A stretch of 64,000 bases of DNA, from contig NC_088775.1 of the NCBI RefSeq assembly GCF_954871325.1, positions 74,625,561 through 74,689,560 on the forward strand, given 5' to 3'. The notes beneath the pieces were generated by a model, which worked only from the letters and a program-made list of their open reading frames with translations, had not been told where the DNA came from and did not search any database. Both the position numbers and the translations under genes were made by a program. Positions 33,179-45,100 of this stretch are shown one piece after another. The stretch's first letter is position 1, and the number at the start of each line of letters is the position of its first letter. Source of the DNA: Gordionus sp. m RMFG-2023. Its lineage: Eukaryota > Nematomorpha > Gordioida > Chordodea > Parachordodidae.

Positions 33179-36100
33179 ATGGTTCAAATAGAAGTTATTA
33201 GGATTTTGTTTTTAATATTATTTCTTGGTATATTTAACTTATATCAATTAAATTTACTCATATTATTATACAATAACATTTTAATTGCACATAATTTTCA
33301 TAGCTTTTATGCTATATCTCAATCCTTCATCTATAAACTATTAATTGCAATATTATTTCCTTTAATAATTGTAATTTATGGATATATGAAAAGTAGTTTA
33401 AATTTTAATGCATCATTGACAGGTTTTAGATATTAATATTTATCATATACTGTATTAAATATGAATATAATAAGAGTCTAAAATCAAATAATTATTTATT
33501 TTGAAATAAAATAGTTAATATAATGTCTTATATATCATATTTTTATTAAGTTTATCTACATTTATTTAAATACACATAAATATATTTAACAGATAATCAA
33601 TATTATAAATAATTTTTTATTTTATAAATCATAGCATTTGTTGTTGGGTTCATTCTTACTATGACTTCTTATTCACTTAGCATAGCTATGACATTTTTCT
33701 TTCTTACAGCATCTAAGGCTACCAAATATAAGGCAACTTTTAAAAGAAAATGTGATCCAGATTGGCATAAAAGTTTTTAATTTATTTCAATAAAACCTTT
33801 TTAATTTAGATGAATTTAAATATCTTTATATTACAGTAATTTAAAATTGTCTAAATGTTATACATCAGATACTTGCAGGCCTGGGCTAAAGACCCAATTA
33901 GGTCATACAAAATTAATAATATGTAATGCTGGGCTTAAAATATTTTTTTTCAATAACCCATATTAGGCAGAAAATTATTTTTTATAAACCCAAGTCCTTG
34001 CAATTGATATTTCTGTAGACCTGTTATTTATATCAAGACATTTTTTTAAAAAAATAAAAGGCTGTAATCTTTATCAGGGTGAAATATCAAATTAAATTAA
34101 GCAATTTTTTTTAAAATCATTGATTAAATCAAAAAATTTTAGGTTCAAACAAATATAAAAATTAAAAAAAGCCACCTAAAATGGATTAATATAAAAATCA
34201 CAAGTTTATAACTCTAAATAAATTTTTAGCCTGTTATATTAAATATATGTATGCTAATTTTATCAAGAACCATTTAAGATCTTGGTCTTGATGGGTATGA
34301 TGGTCTGGGGGGGGTGTATGGTATTTGAAATCTCAATTTTAAACCATTTCATCAGAGTAATTTTAAATCTGAAAAATTTTATTTTTCAAAATGTATCCCA
34401 AATATGTATAAAGTAGAGATCTGCAAAGTTAGGCCCAGCCCATACCCAGCCAAGTTTGGGCCTAATTTTATTTAAAATAATCGGGTTTAGGCTAGGCCTG
34501 ACCTAATATTTTTAAAAAAATTTGAGCTGGGTTGGGTCGGACCTTGAAATTTTTATTTTATAATTGAATTTTTTATTTATTGAAATTAAATGTCATATAA
34601 CATATGTCTTTTATTTTGAATAATTATAAAAATTAATTTCTATATTTAAATAAATTCAGGCTATGCCGGGCCGGTTAATTTTTTTAAAAAAAATTTCGGG
34701 CTGGGCCAGGCCGGCAAATCTTTTTTAGAAAAATTTTGGGCCGGGCTGGGCTTGAAAAATTAGGCCCGATGCAGATCACTAGTATAAAGGACCTACCTTG
34801 TATTTCAGAAAATTTTAACATCCTTTGAACTGAAATTATTTAAAAATTTTAATTGATACTCTGGAATTCATTTTTGGCAATATTTAATTTGAGCATTGTC
34901 CAGGTGCACGTTGACCTTTTCAAAAAGGCAGAGGGGTGATAAAAATTGCTATTTTTTTAAAAAGATATATATCTATAATATAAAATAATGAGAAAATATT
35001 ATCATAAAGTTAAAATATAATACAAATTATTACATTTTTATCTGAGACCTGCAGGAGAAACTGGTCTAACCTAAGAACCCACCCTGGAATGTACTAAAAA
35101 ATAGTATGATTTTAAAAATCTGGGCTGGACTAATTTTCAGAAGAGTAATTTTACTGCTCATATTTTCAATCTCCTTGAAACAATTTGTAAAATATAGCCA
35201 AAATTATACAAAATAACAAAATATTAAAATTTTGGGATGACATGAAAATAATCAATAATAAAATAAGGACCAATAAAATTTTTTTTTAAAAACTAATCTT
35301 GTTCTGAGATATTATAAAATCCATGGCTGTGCTTGAAAATAAAGAGAAATTCAAATTGTAGCAAAATTTTGCTTTCTACAGTCTTTGATGCATACTTGAG
35401 TTCTTGCTTGAAGAATATATATATATATATAAATTAATATTATATTTCAGAGTTCTTAAAATCTCTAGATACAAAATTTCCGTATCTGTATCTAGTTAAA
35501 TTTTTAGAGCTATCTATCTATTTTTTGATACATTTCGTTATCATTTTATGTTACTTTTTTTTATATTAAAAAAAATATTTAAATTCAATTCATAAAATAT
35601 TAAATAAACCAGAAACTTTATTTTACACTTGAATCATGACGTAATTTTAAATTTTGGTTGATGAAAGTTTCCAGCTAATTGTAATCAGAAACCTCTGAAT
35701 AAAGATCCAATAATTTTATATGATATTTTTAAGCACTCCCCAGGGATATAAATAACTAGTCAAATTTTATATTATTCCTTTAGAAATGAGTATTGAATGT
35801 GGGGATTTTAGTATAATTAAATATTATCCCAGTATAACATTATAAATAAAGTATAACACCACTCTGCATTCAAGTGCCAGTAGAACGACTTTTTAGTGTG
35901 GCTATTATCTTTACAGATAATGCCTTAATGATGAAAATTTTGAGAATGTCTATAACTAAAATTTAACAATAAATTATATTTTTTTTTTTATATTGAGATA
36001 TCAACTCAATCATTTTTTTAGCTCACTTCATAATTTGAATTTTAATAAAATCTTTAACAAGTGTATCTTTGGGAAAATTGTAATGATATCTTAAGACGAT

Positions 36101-39100
36101 ATAGCTTATTTACATTTTAAAAGTACCTTTTAACAACTGTTATATTTACTTATATTTGTTCTAATGAGATGTAAATATATACCCCTTCAAAAAATTTTAA
36201 CTTATAAATAGGATTTTATTATTAAAATGTAAATTATTTTTGAACCCCTCCCTCTGAAAAAAATTCTAAATATGCCACTATATTATTTTTGCTTTTGTGG
36301 GGTTTTAAAAAAATTATCAAAAATCGTAACTATATTTTAAAAATTGATATAAAATCAGATCAATAGCAAATTTTTAAAAATGATTTAATTTATAGCTCAC
36401 ATGTTATACTCTTGAAAGACCTGATTTTTGCCAGAATCGTAATCCAGCTTTTATAAAATTTCAACCTTGTTTATTATTATGGAATTTAGACATCAAAGAT
36501 CAATATAAAATAAGGGTAGTTCAAAGTTTCATTGCGAAATTGTCTGAAATGCCCAGGGAAGTTCTCTACACGTGACGGAATATGATTCCAACAAAATCCA
36601 AATTTAGAAAACACGCTTTAAAAATTATTTAAGTTTTAAAAAGTTTGCTAAAAACCTAATAAGCTAATAGAAGAGGCGTATAAAATTTTTTAATGCCAAC
36701 GAGCTAGAACGTTTCTGTCCCATAGAAGACAACGTGTATGTTTTTAATACATGTTAAAGCTTAATAAGAACATTTACAAGAACAAGAATTGAAAGGAATA
36801 TTAATTGATATTGATATCTATTAAATAAGTTTAAGAGATAAATAATAAAGTTTATCTTTTAAAATAGGATAATATCTTGATTTTTTGCCCTTATTAATTT
36901 TTTATTACATTTTATCATGTTCGCCAATGGAAAAGTAAATTATATATATATTATTGCAAAATAGTTTATATACTGTTATAAACTTCTTAAAAATAGTTTA
37001 TATACTGTTATAAACTTCTTAAAAATAGTTTGCGTTTTTTTACCCTTCTTTTGTTTTGAATTAAGTACATTTAAGGTTAACATATGGTTTTTGGGTTTTC
37101 TTTTTACCTAGGGGTTTTTCTTACTTTTAGAGTAATATTAGGGTGTTCGGCAAATATAAGTTGGATATTTAGGTCCGGGAGATCGCCCTGCGTCCAGAGG
37201 TATATTAGAGTTCCGGAAAGTATAGGAGGGTAGGTTTTATCCCTAATTATGTATGATAAAACTAACACAATTCCTTTTTGCAAAAACGTTACTTTTTTCA
37301 CTTTACGCCAATTTTATTTTAATTTATAATTGCGCGTTTTATTTTCCCTATAAAAGGGACAAATTTTTATACTTAGAGATATAATTAATTTTTTGTTTTA
37401 AAATTATACTTAAAAATATACTTTATTTTTTTTGATTAATTTGGATATACACTTTTTTATTTTATTAACAAATTTGAATTAAAGTTTTTTTTGAGTAAAT
37501 TATTCATGCCTCTTACACGATCCCAGATAGACGAACTCCCTACCGTTCAAACTTTTACTCAGCCCCGACTCTTCATATACACCACAAGAAAAGTTCTTAG
37601 ATTATTAATAATATCTTTTATTAAAATTGACTTTATCATTTTTTTAAAAAAAATATCTAAATAAAAGAAAAGTTGTGAGCTTATTTTTTTTAAAAAACAA
37701 CATCGGGGGCTAATTAAAATATATTTCATTTTTCAAATTTGGGTCTAATTTTTTAAAAGGGTGCTCTGTATGATTTAGCTAGCGCCCCTTGACATCGTCC
37801 TCTCCTCAGTAAATGGTTTAAAATTGAGAGATTCCGAATCACCAATTGAGGATTCTGAATTAATCATTATTCCAGATAAATTTACTACATATTTAATATA
37901 TATTTTAAATATTGTATTTAACATTGTAATAAGAGAAAAATATTAAATATTTACAAATTGTATTATGTATATATCAGGCTAGGTTTCTTTATTAGTTTTT
38001 ATTATACATTTGTTAGTGTCTTGGTTTTAGTATTATTGGATGATTTGCACTTAAACTAATAATTTTATCAAGATGAACAACGTTATAATACAATTTTTGT
38101 TATTATAATTTTAGGAATTTTAAAGTTTTTTTTAAAACTTAAAATTAAATCTAAACTATCAGTGCGTATATTATTATTCAATACTATCTTCCTAATTTTT
38201 TAGTTAAACATAAACTTTACTGTTTCCGGAGCATGTTGTATAAGCCCTAATAATTTTTTATTACATTGTTTGCATACTACTTGATTCATTTAGTCTTTAA
38301 CCTCGTATAACTCATGCTTTCTACAACCCTCTTTTATAAATGAATAAGAAACATTGTAAATTTAAAAAAAAAATAAAACCTATTTATATCACTGTTCATG
38401 ATTGTGATTGTATTAAATAACAATTGCACATAAACTTTATAAAATTAAGCTAAAAATTAAAAAATGTCTAAATTCATAATCAAACATTAAGAATCGAAAA
38501 TCCATAAATTAATTGTTTAGAGTTTTTATTCATAAATCTTATTAACTTTGTTAGCTTTTCACCGCAAAAAACGACCGGTCTAGTATTCGCCTACGTTGAA
38601 TTAGATTATAAATTTTTTAAATATAATCTTATTATAGAAAATTTACTGGATTATTATGCTCATTTTAAAGATAAAATATTGTAAATAAATACAGCATCTT
38701 ATAGAAAGAGTACTCAAGTTTTATGCAATGGTGGTGTACCTGCGATTTTAGCAATTATATACATTCTAAGCCTCTATTTGTCAAAGCAAAATCAATCTTC
38801 GTCACCTTCTACATATGACAAAATTCTAGACAATAAATGTATCATGTCATCATCTTTTTCTAAGACTTTTGAATCTACAACCCTAATGCATTTGACGATA
38901 TCGATTCTAACAAGTATATGTTCTAGTTGTGGGGATACTTTGGCCTCAGAATTAGCTCCTATCACTCATTTAGGGTCTCCTATACTTATAACCACCGGGT
39001 ACACAGTGCCTAAAGGTTGATTCAATATTATTACATACTATAAGTTTGTTCTTTATTATTGACGTTGATGGATTTATTTATTAAAATATTATCATTTGAA

Positions 39101-42100
39101 CATAATCAACATTAATTTAATTAGGATATAATGAGAAAAAGTAAATTTGATTATTTTAAGTGCTGTAAAACTTACTTTAAAAAAGTAACGTCGTTATTTT
39201 TTTCGTCACCTCCCTATTTTCAAATATAATAATAACAAATATTACAATTTTTTTCTAATTTTTTTTTTAAAAAAAAATATTATGTAATTAAGACTATGAA
39301 AATTTAATATTTGAAAAATATCGTTATCAATAAAATGTATAAAAATTTCTAACCATTTTTTATGATCAGTTAAGCAGGAACACAGTTTTTGCTGTGCTAA
39401 AGACTTATTAAAGTAAGATTATATTTAAATAATATATTTAAGTTATAGTAATTCATTAAATACTTAACTTTTTATTTTTTAAAAATTTGACTAATTTTCT
39501 CAATAAAGTTGACAATCCTCAAGATCTTTATCAATTTTTTTAAAATTTTTGGATTTTAATGACTTTTCTTTAAAATTATTGGATTTTAATTACTTTTCTT
39601 TATCTCTTTTGTTTAAGCTTAATACCACCTTTTGTTTTTGACTTTCAAAAATCATTCTAAAAAATAAATTCAAAATAAGCCTTTGGTTAATTTTTTTATT
39701 TCTCCTATTTACGGTTAATTTAATTTAGACATAGGATGAATTATTTAAGAGTTAATTTTTCATTTGAATCAATTTATAACATCATTATCCAATTATATGT
39801 ATGAATAAAAATAACATTTAAAAAAAACATATAAAATAATGTATAATTTTTTTTTACTTATTTCTAATTTTTTTTAAACTTATTTCTAATTTTTTTTCAT
39901 GTTTTTAAAATATTTCTAGAAGTAACGAGTTGCATACAAGTAATTTTGTTATTTTACTCGTTACTTTCCCAATGATAAGTGACGAATGAAAAGCTATTTT
40001 TTCCCCAAATTTTAACTACGTTACCTCACATACATACAGTACTATATAAATCAAAGTTTTAATATAAAAAAAACAAACTTAAATGTAACAACTAAAAACA
40101 TAAAAATTAAGTGAAATTTTCATGACTATATTAAATAATCTAATTTATAAATATGATGAATAAAAGGAACTAACGGTGGGGTCACAATTATAGGGCTTAT
40201 ATATAGCTTATTAGGAGGCCTTTTCGTTGGCGTGGCTTACATAATCTCATCTTTACTACTGGAATGCAACGAATCTATCTCAGGCTCCAACATATCCTAC
40301 TTCACTTTAAACTTAATTTTGGTCATTTCAAGTTTTTCTGGCTTGTTGGGTTCGGTTATTGATTCCATCTTGGGAGCCATTTTTCAATACTCAGGTTTTT
40401 ATATTATTTTTTCGATAATTTTATTTCATAACTATAATCAATATGCTCTAGGGTGCCATAGACTCTAGGTGGCCCTTGCCCACTCGAAGCCCGGGGATAA
40501 AAATTTTAAACCCGGCGTAGCCCATGTCCCTTTATTTAAAAGGAATTATGAACACAAACTTGAAATATTTATTTTATTTAATAAATATTCAGTAATAATT
40601 CTAATAATTTTATTGATAATGAATATTAAATATTTAGTAAATTAAATTACCTCACGATAATTCGGCGCTGGAAATTAGGCGCGGCGTCAATTCGGCGCGT
40701 ATCATATATAGTTGGAATTTTTTATAAATTTATTAGTATAAAACAAAATAAATATAAGTATTGTTGAGAGTTGGTCCATTAATAAACTTTTCATTTTTTT
40801 AAATAAAAATCTAAATTTTATTTACTAATTGCCTAATATCAATAAAAAATTTAATAAAATAAAAAAAAATTGATTTAATAAACAAATATTTATACCATGA
40901 TTTAATTGTTGAACCCAGGCTTGTTAATCGGTCCTTTTAAAAAGATCGAATCCCGATCATGATCTTTTAAAAAAAAGAGGATCGAAATCCAGGATCGACC
41001 TTATTTTAAAATCGATGCAAAATTAACTAATATAAAAAATAAATAAATATGGTATAAATTTATTGTAATTGAATATAAAATATAAGTATAACAATTAGAA
41101 TATATTTATTTATAATTAAATTAGCCTTTAATAATAAATTTTTTTCTAAATTATCATCATTTATACAGCCACATTTTCCATTAAGTACATGTTTAGCTTC
41201 ACTAAATAAGCGCTCCATCTAAGCGCTTGATAGTCAAGGTGTTATATTCAATAAATGTTTTTTTTAATTAACATAATTATTAAAAATATTCACTGAATCA
41301 TCATTAGAATAAAAAAATTTATTAATGGAAAGAGCATTTTGTGACAAGTTTTTCCCAAAAAGGTATCGATCCATGCATTCATTTGAAGGATTTGCGTATG
41401 GTTGACCTTGCAAATTTTCTAAATGGGTAATCAACCTTTCTTTTAGTAACAAATTTTGTGGCAGATTAATAAAAGGCCAATTGAGCTTAAATTTTGGGTG
41501 AATTATTGATGCCAATATATTGCATAGTGAAGGAAATCTATAATTTTTATTAAATGCATATTGTTATGATCTTTAAAAAATAATAAAAATTGTTTTTAAA
41601 AGAATTAATTACTTCTAAATGCCTCTTTAGGTTTGAACTGCTAATCTTTGAAGAAGATATTTTGTTTTTGCATAAAGAGCATTTAGCATAGATCATTGTA
41701 TGGTTACTTCCATCCGTTTCACATAAAGTCAAATCCTTACGTAAATTATGAAATGGTAAAAGATTCTCATTCTCACTTATATCTGCTGTCACATCGATAG
41801 AAGTAGATGTATCATCTTCTAAATCTATAATGGAGGACATTATTAAAACCTAGAATTTATATTATAATATAATTAAAAAATAAATATAACTTGTTCTTAC
41901 AAAAAATTTGGGAAATTGTTGAAATATAAAAACAGGCAGAATGGTGGTTGATAAAATATGATGTAGATAGATATTTTTTTTAAAATAATATTTTAATTTA
42001 ATTTTCAAAATTTTTATTTTATTTATTGCTTTTTAAGTAAAAAAATAATTTTTAAAAGGATCGGGAACGAATATTTAAAAAAATGATCTCGATCACGATC

Positions 42101-45100
42101 CACATTTTAAGGTCAGGATCTTAAATCCGAGAAAATTGACAAATTTAGGATCGAATCCAGGATCGGTTATCTTTTGATTCGATCCTTTAACAACTCTGGT
42201 TAAACCTATTTATTATATTATAAGGTATGTTGATCCCCAAAAGTTCAAATTATTTTTTAGATTTATAGGTAAGGGATCAACAAAGGGAAGTGTCATGCCA
42301 GAGGTTGGCATTTTAATAATATCCAACAACGATTATATTAATTTCAAAATAAATTATTGACTTTAAAATAATTTTTCCAGACTGAGACTTATTTTATAGA
42401 TTTATTAAAAATCCTTGAAAAACACGATTAATTATTTTAATAAATATTTAAATAATCAGTAATCGGGCCATTTATATAATCAGATATAATTAATATAAAA
42501 TTTTCAACAGTATCCCTATACACCTTTCTTGATCTTGGTGGTTATGTATCAGAAGTATATTGTTCAATTTTTGCTTCGGTCAACTATTGTTTTAAAAAGG
42601 TGGTGCGATTATAGCACAGACGAGAATGCTCTATGCCAACTTTTAGAAAATTTTCAAAGTAAATTATAAAAAATGATTGCATAGTAATAATAAAAAAACA
42701 AGTTTAAAAATAAATTACCTTCAACTGCATTATTTGTTATTGGGATTCCCTCCAATATAGCATCGTATTGATTCCGAAGGGGAATTGGAAACCTTGGTGC
42801 TTGCCACTCCTTTACTAAGAATTTTGGCAATTCATTTCGCTTCATAATACGTGATAAGATTATCTAAGACCCTTTCATTATCTTGATAAATTGGTGTTCG
42901 TATAAGTCCATAAAAGGCATCAGCTACGTCATCCACGGGAAGGGGTAGGAAGAATTATGTTTAATTTTATCAACATCTTTTCCTCATCTTGAGAAGAGAG
43001 AGCATTTGTCTTAATTTATCTATATCACTCACTTCCTGCATCTCTATCTAAATAATGCGCTAGTAACTTGCTAGCGCTTTGTATATGTCTAAAAATCGAT
43101 AGTTATTGAGGGAAATGAATGATTAAAGGCATTTACACCAATAAACATACCTTATAAAATGGTAAATTAGTCAACCAAAGAAATCAGGGTATAAATATTG
43201 GTTTATTAAATTAATTTGTTTTTTGATATGATTAGATTTTTTTATAGTTTACGCAATTAGTAAATTAAATTGAGATTTTTGTAAAAAAAAATGAAAAATT
43301 TAATTAATAGAACCAACATTCAAAATGACTTCTATTTAATTCCTTTTGTTTTATACCAATAAATTGTCACTATATTAGATACGCGCCTAATTTTCCGCAT
43401 CTAACTGACATAGGACCAAATGAAACTTATTCAACCCAATTTTCTATTATGAAGTAATTGTGTTCTTTTATCCAAAAATGCCGCTGACATTTCAAAAATT
43501 TGCATTTCTTGCTAAATGAGCCGGTATCGCAAAGAATATTTTCGCTATTTCTTGTTATTCGGGTCCATTATGATTATTTAAAACTTTTCTTGTTTTTTAA
43601 ATTCATTTTTTAATTGTGAAATTCAAGCAGAGAGAGGAATAATAAGAAATAAAAAATTCATACTTGGCTGGTCCGTCCAGTTCACCATTTTATTTATACA
43701 ACCCGGCTCAGGCCAGTAGGACTCTAATGTTCATTATATAAATCAGAAAGGTTTGAGTCAACATTATGCTATATTAGGATGACTTCGAAATGATATCTAA
43801 TAAGATACTGGTATCCATATACCAGATGACCTAGAAAGTCGCGTTTTTAAATATTTAAAACTGTGAAACATATCCGTTTTTTAAAAATAAAATTATACTA
43901 TTTTAGAGGGTGTATGAATCATCTAAAAAACATTTTTCAAAATTAAGCGACGGGTTTCTATTATGGTGGACTATATTCAGATGCTCGCCTTTTTTAAAAA
44001 TTTTTTCCCTAATCATAAATCAACGTACAACACCCAATATTTTAAGATATATATTTAAAAAAAATAAAAATGATAGAATTATCATAATACATAAAAAATG
44101 TAATTAAACGAAATATATGTTAAATCGGTTCTATCTTTTCTTTTATAATAAATAACAATATCTTCTTCCGCCTTTCGAAAGCCGGATTGATTTTCTTCCA
44201 AAATTAGAGATCACACTTCATGAATTTTATCTCAAGTGCACTTATAGATCCAGAAGATCTTAACCTATTTTTATAAATAAAAGTTTTATTTATTTTGTTT
44301 CACATCATATAATCCAATAGATCCTGAGCAGGGGATTTGGTCTTCGGAACATGGAACCTGTTTCTCTAAGCTGTTTTACTTAAAGCTCATTGAACGAATA
44401 ATCCACCATTTTGTGGGGGGATTCACGAATCAAACTTGGTGCATTTCACTTTTTCGCTTCATGGCCTAATTCTGTCAGTTTACGATTTTTTTTGTTGACA
44501 TATTTTATTTATAACTGCAACTCTTCTGATTGGTTAAAAAATTTCCTTTATCTTCTCCTAAGATGTAAAATTCAATTATATTATCTACAGGTTAAATTTT
44601 TTCTACCATCGTCTTATTTAAGAAATACATAATCCATTTTTCTTTTTTTTTGGCAAGGCATCATCAGCTTCTTTTGAAAATTGTTAGTATAAGAATATAT
44701 GATGTTTTAATGCAAAAAATCTCTAGAGCAAATACCAATCAAACGAACCCTACGGCATAATAGAGTTTTTTTTAAATTTAAACATTAACTAGCAATGTTT
44801 ATGTAAACGATCGCATATTTTTAATCTATTTTTTTAAAAATATAAACATCAAAAACCTATTTTTATCCAGTGGAGATAATGACAACCCAGCTTATTTTTC
44901 AAATTAATAATAAGTAATTAAATATAGTAATCCTTTTTCCGGTAGCTTTATTTTAATAGGAGGTACAAAATTTCATAAATTTTGATTTTATATTTATTAA
45001 GATATTTGATATTTATGAAGGCTTGGGGTATTTATTAACCACACCTAGGTAAACAAGATTCCCCATTTATAAGAGAAATATTTTTGAGTAAATAATATCA

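Noticed and set aside
41264-41840. Two minus-strand frames as separate host genes
   Set aside because: Both lie between paired hAT tips with a target duplication and carry BED and hAT C-terminal motifs, so they are parts of one element.
44160-44220. LINE reverse transcriptase (ENQSGFRK scrap)
   Set aside because: Only about a dozen residues match and nothing around supports a reverse transcriptase; mentioned in the intron entry but not called.
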